64,000 bases of DNA from Dysgonomonas sp. 511 (GCF_010501105.1 NZ_QVMQ01000015.1:1-64000), one strand, 5' to 3'; shown: positions 34,494-44,399, numbered from the stretch's first letter. The notes: a model not told the origin generated them from the sequence alone. Translations and numbers: made by a program.

Positions 34494-34501
34494 CAAAGTA
34501 A
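34494..34501 (-). promoter_or_regulatory. probable promoter -7 box of the porPKN operon
   Basis: TTACTTTG on the minus strand, one mismatch to TAnnTTTG, 25 bases before the porP start. Confidence 0.45.
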
Positions 34502-34615
34502 CGACAATTTATTTAGAGTCTGCTTAAATTTTGCAGCAAATATTAAACAGGCTTTTAATAAAGAACGGCTTATAGCTTTGCAAATTGTGTAGTTATGTCG
34601 ATTTTGAGAGTTTTT

Positions 34616-34687
34616 TCAACGCTTCCGATTTACCTCTCTTTCTAACTGTTCCTTAATGGAGAGGAAATCGGCATCACCTTGTTTCAT
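34616..34687 (-). CDS. possible 23-residue ORF over an inverted repeat
   Basis: ATG to TGA gives a charged, helix-prone peptide (MKQGDADFLSIKEQ, then LEREVNRKR) in the otherwise gene-free 284 bases between porP and the lipoprotein gene. A 13-bp stem with one bulge (34625-34638 with 34659-34671) covers most of it. It could be a leader peptide of the porPKN operon, the C-terminal remnant of a lost gene, or chance. No ribosome-binding site is clear. Confidence 0.2.
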   Translation of the reverse strand: MKQGDADFLSIKEQLEREVNRKR

Positions 34688-34702
34688 AGAGGTAAAAGCA
34701 AC

Positions 34703-34735
34703 AAAAAAGCAGGCTTGGAATTGCCTGCTTTTTTT
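34703..34735. terminator. bidirectional terminator downstream of the small lipoprotein gene
   Basis: A 12-bp stem (34703-34714 with 34723-34734) closes a TTGGAATT loop with T-runs on both strands. Read on the minus strand it ends the lipoprotein transcript. Confidence 0.85.
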
Positions 34736-34752
34736 AATATTGCTTTATTGTT

Positions 34753-35211
34753 TTATTCGATTCTCCAGATTAAAGTGGTTTTAAACTTATAAGTTGGTAA
34801 ATAAACACCTCCTAAGTCGCTCGACTGTATATAGAATAATATCTTCTTTGGATTTAACGATAACTCAAATCCGATATTTTCCGTATAAATCTCCCCATCT
34901 TCATAATAAGTTTGAAGATATGGTAGTACCTTTTGTTTAAGCACTCCTCCTTCCTGAACATATATATATCCTAGAACAGCTCCATCATTAAATACATCCG
35001 CATCTAATTCTTTAAAAGCAAATTCATACTCATAGCGTTCTTTAACCTCATTAAAATCCCAGGCATCAGCTTCTACTGTAAAATCTACAGAATGCGTATC
35101 AGCACCGGTCCAATAATGTTCTTCCGTAATGTCATCGCCACATCCCGCAAACGAAAACCCGGCTACTGCAATAAACGACACTAATAAAAACTTACATAAT
35201 CTTGTTTTCAT
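34753..35211 (-). CDS. small lipoprotein of unknown function
   Basis: A 152-residue protein with a clear lipoprotein signal: a positively charged start (MKTRLCK), a hydrophobic core and lipobox FAGC (Cys about 24), followed by DD, which may influence its sorting. The mature part is acidic, rich in Tyr and Asp, with alternating strands; the fold looks like an all-beta domain. I do not recognise a family. It is codirectional with miaA but separated from it by 71 AT-rich bases, and it ends at a strong terminator, so it is probably its own unit. Confidence 0.75.
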   Translation of the reverse strand: MKTRLCKFLLVSFIAVAGFSFAGCGDDITEEHYWTGADTHSVDFTVEADAWDFNEVKERYEYEFAFKELDADVFNDGAVLGYIYVQEGGVLKQKVLPYLQTYYEDGEIYTENIGFELSLNPKKILFYIQSSDLGGVYLPTYKFKTTLIWRIE

Positions 35212-35282
35212 GATAATATTTAATTTAAATTATTTAAAAAGATCAGTCATTTAACTATATGACAAGATAGCGGGCATTTGGT

Positions 35283-36191
35283 TTAACCGGCAATAATATT
35301 TATGATGGAATTCAACGCCTTTTCTCCCGATACTTCTGAAAGATTTACCCAATTGATTTCTTCATCCCGCTTAAACCATGTCATTTGTTTGCGGGAATAA
35401 ATACGCGTATTCTGCTTTATTTTTTCGATGGCAAAATCGAACGGCCACTCACCATCAAGATATTTGAAAAGCTCCTTATAACCCACTGTATTCAGCGAAT
35501 TAAGATGGCGTTGCGGGTAAAATGTGCGGGCTTCGTCCAACAAGCCGCCTCTAATCATTTCGTCTACGCGCTTGTTTATCCTGTTGTAAAGTTCTTCGCG
35601 CTCGCGTTTAAGTCCAATTTTAATTACCTGAAAAGGACGGGGCTTTTTTGTTCTGGTACGAAATGAAGAATAAGGCTTGCCCGTCATCAGGCATACCTCA
35701 AGAGCATGTATTACACGTTTATAATTTTTCAGATCTACCTCGTTGTAGAAATCAGGATCGAGCACTTTCAGTTGCGCCCTGATAGGTTCTAAGCCCTCTT
35801 CTTCGTACAACTTATACACCTCATTTCGTAGGTTGTCGTCTATCGTAGGTATCTCGTCTATCCCATTGCAAAGGGCATCTATATATAGCATAGAACCACC
35901 CGATGCTATTACCACATCGCCCGTCTTGTGTTGCTCTGTTATTATTCTCTGTGCATCCTGTTCAAATTCGCTGGCGCTGTAGTAATCCGCAACGTCGAGC
36001 ATACCCACCAGAAAATGAGGAACTCTTTCTTTCTGTTCGCGGGTAGGAGCAGCAGTCCCTACTTCGAGCCCTCTGAAAAACTGGCGCGAATCGGCTGATA
36101 CAATTGCCGATTTATAATATTCTGCAAGGTTTATGCTCAACTCCGTCTTACCTACACCGGTAGGGCCAAGCAGCATAATAAGCTTTTTCAT
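35283..36191 (-). CDS. miaA: tRNA dimethylallyltransferase MiaA
   Basis: Adds a dimethylallyl group to N6 of A37 in tRNAs that read UNN codons. It has 302 residues. The P-loop [13 protein letters not shown] is at about residues 7-19, [16 protein letters not shown] near 33-48 and the prenyl-acceptor region [13 protein letters not shown] near 160. The ATG at 36191 overlaps the upstream TGA as TGATG, so translation is probably coupled to the pRiA4b-like gene. It is full length. Confidence 0.95.
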   Translation of the reverse strand: MKKLIMLLGPTGVGKTELSINLAEYYKSAIVSADSRQFFRGLEVGTAAPTREQKERVPHFLVGMLDVADYYSASEFEQDAQRIITEQHKTGDVVIASGGSMLYIDALCNGIDEIPTIDDNLRNEVYKLYEEEGLEPIRAQLKVLDPDFYNEVDLKNYKRVIHALEVCLMTGKPYSSFRTRTKKPRPFQVIKIGLKREREELYNRINKRVDEMIRGGLLDEARTFYPQRHLNSLNTVGYKELFKYLDGEWPFDFAIEKIKQNTRIYSRKQMTWFKRDEEINWVNLSEVSGEKALNSIINIIAG

Positions 36192-36742
36192 CAATACTCG
36201 CCTTCTTCGGGAGCAGCCATATTGTCAAGCCCGTCGAAACCTTCTGCGTCCAGTTCGTCTTCATCGTAGCTTTCGTCGCCATAGAAGTTCTCTCCCAGGT
36301 CGAAGCTATCGGAAGAACTAGATATGGTATCGAAATCTACAAACTGGGTAGGTGCCTCTCCTGTTGATTTTGTACAAACAGCTTCGTCGAGGTCTTTTCC
36401 TGTAATTATCTCGCGTAGTTCCATAAAAAAGGCACGTTCGGTAAGGTAATCGAACACATACATAAGCTTTTGCCTTTCGTCTTCCAGAAAATCATTCAGT
36501 GTAGAAGCTTCCATTGTATAAGAATCCTCTTCCGAGCTAGTATCCATTTCTACTAACGTGATCTCTTTTTCTTTTTCCCAGTTGTCGTCGCAAAGGAAAA
36601 AGGAAGTCATTTCACCCTCCTTGTAGCCTACCGATTTTATTATGGCTTTGTGCAAATCGAAGAATGTTGCGTCTGCATCTATCTGAATCTCACGCTTGAA
36701 GTCGTCTACTTCATCCGATAATAGTAAAAAACGAAATATCAT
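36191..36742 (-). CDS. pRiA4b ORF-3-like protein
   Basis: A 183-residue protein. The N-terminal part ([19 protein letters not shown], then [19 protein letters not shown] and [15 protein letters not shown]) matches the plasmid pRiA4b ORF-3 family, also called the IS1096 passenger TnpR-like family. Despite that name, no transposon ends are seen. The C-terminal third is very acidic (many Glu, Asp, Ser). The function is unknown. It is translationally coupled to miaA, and a TACATTTG promoter box lies upstream. Confidence 0.8.
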   Translation of the reverse strand: MIFRFLLLSDEVDDFKREIQIDADATFFDLHKAIIKSVGYKEGEMTSFFLCDDNWEKEKEITLVEMDTSSEEDSYTMEASTLNDFLEDERQKLMYVFDYLTERAFFMELREIITGKDLDEAVCTKSTGEAPTQFVDFDTISSSSDSFDLGENFYGDESYDEDELDAEGFDGLDNMAAPEEGEY

Positions 36743-37114
36743 CTCTTATTTCCTTATTTATATTTTGTTTTCAAATGTAGCAATTTTTTCAGAAAGTGCA
36801 TATATAGCCGGATATTTTCGTTGTCTTGACATTGGAATCGTGTTGACTTTTATTAACCGCAGAGTAAAGGCTAGTCTGTTTAGTTCCCGATTGCTTCGTA
36901 ATTCAGGATGACAGGGAGGATACTAGCTGAACTATGCTACCTTTATCACGTTATTTAAGAATCAACTGTACTTAAAAATGTTAAAATAAAAAAATATTGT
37001 AACCTTTTTTATTCTTTTGCGACATATATGTATAGTAAAGAACGAAACTGTATTACAACAGTATCTTTACACAAAATCTAGGAACTCAGTAAATGTACCA
37101 AAACGACGGAAAAC
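36743..37114. other. intergenic region between divergent miaA and exporter operons
   Basis: No gene is visible. It holds the minus-strand box TACATTTG at 36772-36779 for the pRiA4b-miaA operon and a near-perfect plus-strand box TTCTTTTG at 37012-37019 for the exporter operon, with TTG at 36998-37000 near the -33 position. Around 36890-36920 lies GATTGCTTCGTAATTCAGG-type text that looks like half of a dispersed extragenic palindrome. Confidence 0.5.
36772..36779 (-). promoter_or_regulatory. promoter -7 box of the pRiA4b-miaA operon
   Basis: TACATTTG on the minus strand, a perfect TAnnTTTG match, 30 bases before the start at 36742. Confidence 0.6.
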
Positions 37115-37813
37115 GTGATAAGAATCAACAACCTCAACAAATCGTACTATAATGGCCCTAACCCGCTTCATGTATTGAAAGGAATCAATCTGGATATTAA
37201 GAAAGGGGAGCTGGTATCCATTATGGGTGCTTCCGGGTCGGGTAAATCTACATTGTTGAATATCTTGGGAATACTCGACAATTATGATACCGGAGAATAC
37301 TATCTCGACGATGTACTTATAAAGAAACCCAGCGAAACTTATGCTGCCGAATTGAGGAACAAGAAAATAGGGTTTATATTCCAGTCATTCAACCTCATCT
37401 CGTTCAAAAATGCGCTGGAGAACGTTGCCCTCCCACTCTATTACCAAGGCGTAAAGCGCAAAAAGAGAAACGCTCTCGCACTCGAATACCTTGGCAAGAT
37501 GGGGCTGGCAAGCCATGCCGGACATATGCCCAACGAACTTTCGGGAGGACAAAAGCAGCGCGTAGCCATAGCCCGTGCCTTGATTGCACAACCTCAAATC
37601 ATACTCGCCGACGAGCCTACTGGCGCACTCGACAGTAAGACCTCGAAAGAAGTGATGGAACTGCTCAGGGAGATAAATGCCAAAGACGGCATAACGATGC
37701 TCATCGTAACCCACGAGCAAGCCGTAGCCAATGCTACCGACAGGGTAATACATATAAAAGACGGAGTAATAGGCTCGATTGAGGTAAATAAGAATCCAGT
37801 AATAGAAATGTAA
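37115..37813 (+). CDS. MacB-type ABC transporter ATPase subunit
   Basis: A 232-residue ATP-binding subunit of the MacB/LolD class. Walker A GASGSGKSTLLN (about 40), signature LSGGQKQRVAIARAL (about 140), Walker B ILADEPTGALD (about 165) and the switch histidine in IVTHEQ. The start is GTG 37115; no in-frame ATG lies upstream. It opens a five-gene operon in which two separate permease genes replace the single fused MacB polypeptide of proteobacteria. The gap to the next gene is 14 bp. Confidence 0.92.
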   Translation: MIRINNLNKSYYNGPNPLHVLKGINLDIKKGELVSIMGASGSGKSTLLNILGILDNYDTGEYYLDDVLIKKPSETYAAELRNKKIGFIFQSFNLISFKNALENVALPLYYQGVKRKKRNALALEYLGKMGLASHAGHMPNELSGGQKQRVAIARALIAQPQIILADEPTGALDSKTSKEVMELLREINAKDGITMLIVTHEQAVANATDRVIHIKDGVIGSIEVNKNPVIEM

Positions 37814-37827
37814 TTCAACAAGAAACT

Positions 37828-39087
37828 ATGTTTGATTTCGACTCGCTTCGCGAAATACTTTCTACCATAAGCAAAAACAAGCTGCGAACCTTCCTCACCG
37901 GAGTAGCTGTGGCATGGGGTATCTTCATGCTCATTATACTATTGGGGGCAGGAAACGGGCTAAAGAACGGTGTAACAGCCAATTTCTCGCACCGCGCAAA
38001 AAACTCGGTGACACTATGGCCGGGATGGACTTCTATGCCTTACAATGGTATGCCTTCCAACAGGAATATAAAATTCGACTATAAGGATTATGACCTGATA
38101 AGGAACCGTATTCCCGAAGTAGAATATGTATCGGTACGTGTAAGCCAGACAGCAACCGTAGCATACGAAAAAGAATATGGTTCGTGGAGCCTCAACGGCG
38201 TTACCGAAGAAGCTGCTTACATCAATAATATAGAGGTAAAAGACGGTGAAGGACGTTTTCTGAACAGGATGGATGTACAGAACCGTCGCAAGGTAGTCGT
38301 TATCAGCCCCGACATGAAAAAAGTGCTATTCAAGGATCAGGATCCTATCGGCAAATATGTAATTGCTGACAACACCATAGCCTACCAGGTAATAGGCGTG
38401 TATGACGATTCCAACAATTTCAGCAACAATCCGCCGGCTTATATCCCCTTTACTACAGCACAGATGCTATATAATAAGGGTTGGGGATTCCGCAATATGG
38501 ATTTTACAGTAAAAGGGCTGGACACCAATGAGAAGAATGAGAAATTTATAGAACGCCTTCGCGAACAAATGGCTAAGCTTCACAACTTCGACCCTAAAGA
38601 CCGTTCTGCCCTCTATATAAGGAATACGGCGCAGGATATGCTCGAAGCCGAAAGTATATTTTTCATTATCACCGTATTTATTATTGTTATCGGGATAGCA
38701 TCCCTTCTTGCCGGAATAGTAGGCGTGGGCAATATCATGCTGATTACCGTAAAAGAAAGGACGCGCGAAATAGGAATACGCAAAGCGTTGGGAGCATCAC
38801 CATTTTCGGTGCTAAAACTTATCATATTAGAATCTATATTGATAACCTCCATTGCCGGCTATCTGGGACTGGTGGCAGGAGTAGTGATAACAGAAGCCAT
38901 AAGCAATATGATTGCTGCCTCAGGCGGCGGTTCTGATGGGCCTTCTATTTTCAAAGACCCTACTGTCGACCTGCCCACTGTAGTAATAGCAACCCTTGCC
39001 CTGATAATAGCAGGTACAGTAGCCGGGCTGATCCCCGCCTTGAAAGCCACAAGGGTAAGCCCGATAGAAGCGATGAGAGCCGAATAA
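37828..39087 (+). CDS. MacB-type ABC permease 1
   Basis: A 419-residue inner membrane protein: one N-terminal membrane helix (about 20-45), a large periplasmic MacB core domain (about 50-270) and three C-terminal helices of the FtsX domain. Conserved IVGVGNIMLITVKERTREIG (about 296-315) is followed by RKALGASP. Proteins of this class do not transport across the inner membrane but drive extrusion through TolC by mechanotransmission. It is most similar in layout to the next gene, and the two probably form a heterodimer with the ATPase. Confidence 0.92.
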   Translation: MFDFDSLREILSTISKNKLRTFLTGVAVAWGIFMLIILLGAGNGLKNGVTANFSHRAKNSVTLWPGWTSMPYNGMPSNRNIKFDYKDYDLIRNRIPEVEYVSVRVSQTATVAYEKEYGSWSLNGVTEEAAYINNIEVKDGEGRFLNRMDVQNRRKVVVISPDMKKVLFKDQDPIGKYVIADNTIAYQVIGVYDDSNNFSNNPPAYIPFTTAQMLYNKGWGFRNMDFTVKGLDTNEKNEKFIERLREQMAKLHNFDPKDRSALYIRNTAQDMLEAESIFFIITVFIIVIGIASLLAGIVGVGNIMLITVKERTREIGIRKALGASPFSVLKLIILESILITSIAGYLGLVAGVVITEAISNMIAASGGGSDGPSIFKDPTVDLPTVVIATLALIIAGTVAGLIPALKATRVSPIEAMRAE

Positions 39088-39109
39088 AAAACGAATTAAA
39101 AAAGACACA

Positions 39110-40366
39110 ATGTTTGACTTAGATAATTGGCAGGAAATATGGGCGACCATCACCCGGAACAAGTTCCGTAGTGTACTTACCGGACTGGGTGTATCGTGGG
39201 GTATCTTTATGCTCATCGTCCTCATCGGACTGGGTAACTCCTTTGAAGGAGGAATGCTGAAGAACGTCAGCGGGTTTGCATCCAATTCGTGCTTCTTCTT
39301 CACCGACCGCACTGGCGAAGCTCATAAAGGATACCGCAAGGGGAGATCGTGGAATATGAACAACCGCGACCTGACCCTCATCAGGGAAAAAGCACGTTCG
39401 GTAGAATTGATATCCCCTGTACTCTTCGGCAATAGTGGCGACAAGAATGTAGTACACGGGCCGAAATCGGGTTCGTACGGAACCAGAGGTGTTTATCCCG
39501 CCCACTTCCTTATAGAGCAACAGCATGTATTGGCAGGACGCCTGTTCAACGACCTCGATATAGAAAACTTCAGGAAAGTATGCGTCATTGGAAAAGAAGT
39601 ATACGAAACGCTTTTCCAGCCCGGCGAAGCCCCCGTAGGGCAATATATACGTGTAAACGGCATCTACTTTCAGGTAATAGGCGTAATCTTACCCAAATCG
39701 CAGGCCTCTATCGGGGGAGATGTGGAGTCTACGGTATTTATTCCGTTCTCTACAATGCAAAGAGCATTCAACCAAGGAGATATTATACACTTCCTTGCCT
39801 GCACCATCAAAAACGGATATACGGGAGAGATGGTAGAAGACGAAGTGAAAACAATAGTAAAAGCGGCGCACGACATTGCCCCCAACGACGATAAAGCTAT
39901 GCGGAGTTTCAACATAGAAAAAGAATTTAAGATATTCAGCTATCTTTTCATCGGGCTCAATTTCCTTGTCTGGTTTGTAGGCGGCGGCGCTCTACTGTCG
40001 GGAATTATAGGCATCAGTAACATCATGCTCGTAACAGTGAAGGAGCGCACACGCGAAATCGGCGTAAGGCGGGCACTAGGTGCAAAACCGACAGTGATAT
40101 TGAACCAGATATTGAACGAGAGTCTTGTATTAACCGTCATTGCAGGACTGATAGGCTTCTTCGGAGGCATCCTTCTTATAGAAGTAATTTCTGTAGCCAT
40201 GAGCCAGAATGCCGGAGAAGATACGATGCTTATACCACCTTTCGTATCATTCTGGACAGCGATAAAAGCACTTATAGTATTGATTGTAGCAGGGGTTTTA
40301 TCCGGAATAATGCCGGCATTGCGCGCACTTAGCGTAAAGGCTATAGATGCTATCAGGGAAGAATAA
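39110..40366 (+). CDS. MacB-type ABC permease 2
   Basis: A 418-residue paralogue of the upstream permease, starting with MFDLDNWQEIWATITRNKFR, against MFDFDSLREILSTISKNKLR in the first gene. The same topology applies: one N-terminal helix, a periplasmic core and a C-terminal FtsX domain with GISNIMLVTVKERTREIGVR (about 303-322). The gene probably arose by tandem duplication followed by divergence of the periplasmic core. The gap to permease 1 is 22 bp. Confidence 0.92.
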   Translation: MFDLDNWQEIWATITRNKFRSVLTGLGVSWGIFMLIVLIGLGNSFEGGMLKNVSGFASNSCFFFTDRTGEAHKGYRKGRSWNMNNRDLTLIREKARSVELISPVLFGNSGDKNVVHGPKSGSYGTRGVYPAHFLIEQQHVLAGRLFNDLDIENFRKVCVIGKEVYETLFQPGEAPVGQYIRVNGIYFQVIGVILPKSQASIGGDVESTVFIPFSTMQRAFNQGDIIHFLACTIKNGYTGEMVEDEVKTIVKAAHDIAPNDDKAMRSFNIEKEFKIFSYLFIGLNFLVWFVGGGALLSGIIGISNIMLVTVKERTREIGVRRALGAKPTVILNQILNESLVLTVIAGLIGFFGGILLIEVISVAMSQNAGEDTMLIPPFVSFWTAIKALIVLIVAGVLSGIMPALRALSVKAIDAIREE

Positions 40367-40398
40367 ACATATAAAGAACAAATAAAAAATTATATAAT

Positions 40399-41523
40399 AT
40401 GAAAAAAGCACTTAGGATCATACTGTTGGCAATCTTAGCGATTATATTTATAGGTACGCTTGTTTTCCTTTTTAAGAAATCTCAACCAAAGAAACAAGTG
40501 TATGAAATAGTCACAGTAGAAGAAGGAACTGTGGAAAATACAACTGTGGCTACAGGAAAAGTTTCTCCCCGCGACGAAATCCTGATAAAACCTCAGATAT
40601 CGGGAATCGTTTCGGAAGTATTGAAAGAAGCCGGCGATTATGTAAAGGTGGGCGATATTATAGCCACCGTAAAAGTTGTGCCCGATGTTTCGCAACTCAA
40701 CTCTGCCGAATCGCGCGTTACATTGGCACAAATCAGTCTGACGCAAATAAAAGCCGAATATAACCGGCAGAAAGAGTTGTTCGACAAAGGCGTTATAGCC
40801 AAAGACGAGATGGACAAATCGGAAGCCGAATACAAAAAGGCACAAGAAGAGTTGCAAAATGCCAAAGACAACCTCGATATAGTAAAGACAGGTATCTCGA
40901 AGAAAACCGCCCAATACAGCAACACGCAGATACGTTCTACCATAACAGGGATGATACTCGATGTGCCTATCAAGGCGGGGAACTCTGTTATCCAAGCCAA
41001 TACATTCAACGATGGTACTACCATAGCCACTGTTGCCAATATGAACGATATGATATTCATCGGAAAAATAGATGAAACAGAAGTTGGACGCGTACATACA
41101 GGCATGCCGATAAAGCTATCGGTTGGTGCAATAGAAGGACAAAAATTCGATGCCACTCTCGAATACATTGCCCCTAAAGGAGTAGAAGAAAACGGTGCTA
41201 TCCTCTTCGAGATCAAAGCTGCCGCCAGAATCCCCGACACTGTTGTTGTAAGAGCCGGATATAGCGCCAATGCAGAAATCGTTGTGGCTAAAGCAGAGAA
41301 AGTAATGTTTATCCCCGAAAGCACCCTTACATTCAGCAATGATTCCACATTCATCCAGCTTCTGACCGATACCACAGACAACAAACAGGAGTTTGAGAAA
41401 AAACACATCCAGATAGGTTTGTCCGACGGAATAAAAGTAGAAGTAAAAAGCGGGCTGAAATTGGGTGATAAGATAAGAGGGAACGAAATATCAGACAAGC
41501 AAAACTTAAACGCTAAGAAATAA
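40399..41523 (+). CDS. MacA-like periplasmic adaptor (HlyD family)
   Basis: A 374-residue membrane-fusion protein. One N-terminal membrane anchor (about 8-26), then the lipoyl/biotinyl half-motif around GKVSPRDEILIKPQISGIV (about 53-71), an alpha-helical hairpin (about 95-165) rich in Lys, Glu and Gln, the second half-motif at about 180-200 and beta-barrel domains. It bridges the MacB-like complex to the TolC-like channel. The ATG follows permease 2 by 32 bp. Confidence 0.9.
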   Translation: MKKALRIILLAILAIIFIGTLVFLFKKSQPKKQVYEIVTVEEGTVENTTVATGKVSPRDEILIKPQISGIVSEVLKEAGDYVKVGDIIATVKVVPDVSQLNSAESRVTLAQISLTQIKAEYNRQKELFDKGVIAKDEMDKSEAEYKKAQEELQNAKDNLDIVKTGISKKTAQYSNTQIRSTITGMILDVPIKAGNSVIQANTFNDGTTIATVANMNDMIFIGKIDETEVGRVHTGMPIKLSVGAIEGQKFDATLEYIAPKGVEENGAILFEIKAAARIPDTVVVRAGYSANAEIVVAKAEKVMFIPESTLTFSNDSTFIQLLTDTTDNKQEFEKKHIQIGLSDGIKVEVKSGLKLGDKIRGNEISDKQNLNAKK

Positions 41524-41535
41524 AAACAGCATAAT

Positions 41536-42867
41536 ATGAGAAAATATATAATATATGCTTCCGTACTCCTTCTGAGCCTGCCTTCAATGGCTCAGAAGAA
41601 GTGGACGCTCAGAGAATGTGTCGACTACGCCGTAGAAAACAATATAGAACTACAACAGCAGGCATTGAATGTAAAGAATGCCGAAATAGATCTGAGCACA
41701 AGTAAAAACAGCCGCTTACCCAATCTGAATGCCAGCGTAGACCAGTCTTTCGGTTTCGGACGTAGTATGAACTATGCCACAAATACCTACGAATCGAGAA
41801 ATGCTGCGGGAACTAACTTTTCGGTTTCCACCTCCCTGCCCTTATTCACCGGATTCCGTATCAGCAACGAAATAAAGAGAGACGAATTTAACCTGCTAGC
41901 TGCCACCGAAGGCCTCAGCAAAGCCAGGGAAAACCTCGAATTGCAGGTCGTATCCCTATTTCTTGAAGTGTTATTCAAAAAGGAAATACTAAAAGCATAC
42001 CAAGATCAGCTAACCCTTAGCAACCAGCAAGTAGAACGCACTCAGATATTAGTACAATCGGGTAAAGTCCCGGCCTCTCAGCTATACGACATCAAAGCAC
42101 AATCGGCTAAAGATGAACTGAATGTCACCATGTCGAAAAATGACCTGGATCTTGCCTTGCTCAATTTGTCGCAGTCGCTAAACCTGCCCCAACAAGACAA
42201 CTTTGATGTCATAGAGCCGACTATGGAGAATCCTATCGACAACAACATATCAAGCATCATACCTCCCGACCAGGTTTACCAAAGGGCACTTGGCATCAAG
42301 CCTCAGATAAAAGAAGCCCAATACAAAGTAGAGAGCAGTAAGAAAACACTAAAAGTTGCCCAATCGGGATACTGGCCTAAACTGGACTTTTCGGCTGGTT
42401 ACAGAACATCCTACAATAAAGTCTTTGGAGAATCGGCTCCCGGTTTTTTCCGCCAGTTGAACAACGAAGGAGGCGAATCTATCGGCTTAAGCCTGTCCAT
42501 CCCTATCTTCAACCGTTTCCAGACACGCAACCAGGTAAGGGCTGCACGCCTCAGCATCGAAAACCAGGAACTAGCTTTAGACAATATAAAACTAGCCCTA
42601 TACAAAGAAATTCAACAGGCATACCAAAGCGCAACATCGGCTCAGGCAAAATTCAACTCCACTGAGAAAGCATTAGAAGCCTCGCAAGAAGCCTTTAAAT
42701 ATGCGCAAGAACGCTACGATGTAGGCAAATCCACCGTTTTCGAACTGAACGAAGCCCAGACCAAACTACTCACCAGCAGGTCGGAGCAAATACAAGCCAA
42801 ATACGACTTTATATTCAGGGCTAAGATTCTGGATTTCTATCAAGGTAAAGAAATAGACCTAAGATAA
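41536..42867 (+). CDS. TolC family outer membrane efflux channel
   Basis: A 443-residue outer membrane channel subunit: signal peptide about 1-19 (ending SMAQ), then WTLRECVDYAVENNIELQQQ and two repeats of long amphipathic helices separated by short beta segments, as in TolC/OEP proteins. Family landmarks include the second-repeat SIGLSLSIPIFNRFQTRNQV (about 315-334) and the C-terminal AQERYDVGKSTVFELNEAQT. It is the last gene of the exporter operon; a terminator follows at 42902. Confidence 0.92.
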   Translation: MRKYIIYASVLLLSLPSMAQKKWTLRECVDYAVENNIELQQQALNVKNAEIDLSTSKNSRLPNLNASVDQSFGFGRSMNYATNTYESRNAAGTNFSVSTSLPLFTGFRISNEIKRDEFNLLAATEGLSKARENLELQVVSLFLEVLFKKEILKAYQDQLTLSNQQVERTQILVQSGKVPASQLYDIKAQSAKDELNVTMSKNDLDLALLNLSQSLNLPQQDNFDVIEPTMENPIDNNISSIIPPDQVYQRALGIKPQIKEAQYKVESSKKTLKVAQSGYWPKLDFSAGYRTSYNKVFGESAPGFFRQLNNEGGESIGLSLSIPIFNRFQTRNQVRAARLSIENQELALDNIKLALYKEIQQAYQSATSAQAKFNSTEKALEASQEAFKYAQERYDVGKSTVFELNEAQTKLLTSRSEQIQAKYDFIFRAKILDFYQGKEIDLR

Positions 42868-42901
42868 TTTTCAAGTTTAGTGAACACTACCACCCTGTAA
42901 G

Positions 42902-42935
42902 AAGCCCTGTATCCAAAAGAAATACAGGGCTTTTA
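42902..42935 (+). terminator. terminator of the exporter operon
   Basis: A perfect 11-bp stem AAGCCCTGTAT/ATACAGGGCTT (42902-42912 with 42922-42932) ends in TTTT, 34 bases after the tolC-like stop. Confidence 0.8.
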
Positions 42936-42985
42936 CTATTTGACAATAGCTTCGGGCAAGATTAGCCAATATAAAAGATTTATAT

Positions 42986-42993
42986 TATCTTTG
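42986..42993 (+). promoter_or_regulatory. promoter -7 box of ugd
   Basis: TATCTTTG, a perfect TAnnTTTG match, 48 bases before the ugd start. Confidence 0.65.
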
Positions 42994-43040
42994 TATCCTT
43001 AATTAAAAGACTTTTTTCTACTTAACATTACTTGAGATAA

Positions 43041-44360
43041 ATGAAAATAGCTATTGTTGGTACAGGTTATGTAGGTTTGGTTACAGGAACCTGCTTTGCA
43101 GAAATGGGAACTGATGTCTATTGTGTAGACATAGACCAAAAGAAGATTGAGAACCTGAAAAATGGTATCATACCGATATTCGAACCGGGACTGGACGAAA
43201 TGGTAGAACGGAACTACAAGGCCGGACGCCTTCATTTCACAACAGACCTTAGCTCCATCCTCAACGACGTGAACATCGTATTTTCGGCAGTAGGAACTCC
43301 TCCCGACGAAGATGGTAGTGCCGACCTCAAGTATGTTTTAGACGTTGCCCGTACAGTAGGTAAAAACCTGAACAAATACATGGTTATCGTCACCAAAAGT
43401 ACAGTTCCCGTAGGCACAGCCCGTCTGGTAAAAAAGGCAATACAGGAAGAATTGGACAAAAGGGGGAAATCCGATATCAAATTCGATGTGGCCTCTAATC
43501 CTGAGTTCCTAAAAGAAGGAGCTGCCATCACCGACTTCATGCAGCCCGACCGCGTTGTAGTAGGCGTAGAATCGGAAGAAGCAAAGCTATTGATGGAGAA
43601 ACTATACAAACCTTTCACCCTCAACAATTACCGCATCATATACACCGACATACCATCGGCCGAAATGACCAAATATGCAGCCAATGCCATGCTGGCTACG
43701 CGTATCAGCTTTATGAACGACATAGCCAACCTCTGCGAAATAGTAGGAGCAGATGTGAACATGGTGCGCAAGGGCATAGGAGCAGACGCACGCATAGGTT
43801 CTAAGTTCCTGTATGCAGGATGCGGATACGGAGGTAGTTGCTTCCCTAAAGATGTGAAAGCATTGATAAAGACCGCAAAGAACCTCGGACACGATATGCA
43901 GATACTCGAAGCTGTGGAAAGGGTAAACGATAAACAAAAGCATATACTCTTCGACAAGCTTATGAAATACTACAATGGCGACATCAAAGGCAAGACCATC
44001 GCTGTATGGGGACTGGCTTTCAAGCCTAAAACCGACGATATGCGCGAAGCTCCTTCACTGGTATTGATCGACCAGATTATCAAAGCCGGCGGTAAAGTCA
44101 GAGCCTACGACCCCGTTGCTATGAACGAAGCACAACATCATCTGGGCGACTCTATCATCTATGCAAAAGACATTTACGATGCTACGCTGGATGCCGATGC
44201 GATCTTAATGGTAACCGAATGGAACGAGTTCCGCCTGCCTACATGGGAAGTAATCAAGAAAACGATGAATAGGCCCGTAGTATTCGATGGCAGAAATATC
44301 TATAACAAACAGGAAATGGAAGAAAACGGTTTCGACTACTTCGGAATCGGCATACAGTAA
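43041..44360 (+). CDS. ugd: UDP-glucose 6-dehydrogenase
   Basis: NAD-dependent four-electron oxidation of UDP-glucose to UDP-glucuronate, a precursor of surface polysaccharides. It has 439 residues. The Rossmann motif [17 protein letters not shown] starts at residue 7, [15 protein letters not shown] lies near 152 and the catalytic cysteine is in [11 protein letters not shown] (about 260). All three domains of the family are present. No polysaccharide cluster is adjacent. A separate promoter for lolD follows its stop. Confidence 0.95.
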   Translation: MKIAIVGTGYVGLVTGTCFAEMGTDVYCVDIDQKKIENLKNGIIPIFEPGLDEMVERNYKAGRLHFTTDLSSILNDVNIVFSAVGTPPDEDGSADLKYVLDVARTVGKNLNKYMVIVTKSTVPVGTARLVKKAIQEELDKRGKSDIKFDVASNPEFLKEGAAITDFMQPDRVVVGVESEEAKLLMEKLYKPFTLNNYRIIYTDIPSAEMTKYAANAMLATRISFMNDIANLCEIVGADVNMVRKGIGADARIGSKFLYAGCGYGGSCFPKDVKALIKTAKNLGHDMQILEAVERVNDKQKHILFDKLMKYYNGDIKGKTIAVWGLAFKPKTDDMREAPSLVLIDQIIKAGGKVRAYDPVAMNEAQHHLGDSIIYAKDIYDATLDADAILMVTEWNEFRLPTWEVIKKTMNRPVVFDGRNIYNKQEMEENGFDYFGIGIQ

Positions 44361-44399
44361 TTCTTTCCGGCAACAATATACAGGCTGCATAAAAGTTTA

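Noticed and set aside
36191-36742. Reading the pRiA4b/IS1096-like gene as part of an insertion sequence
   Set aside because: No transposase, terminal inverted repeats or target duplication nearby, and it is coupled to miaA; the family name is historical.
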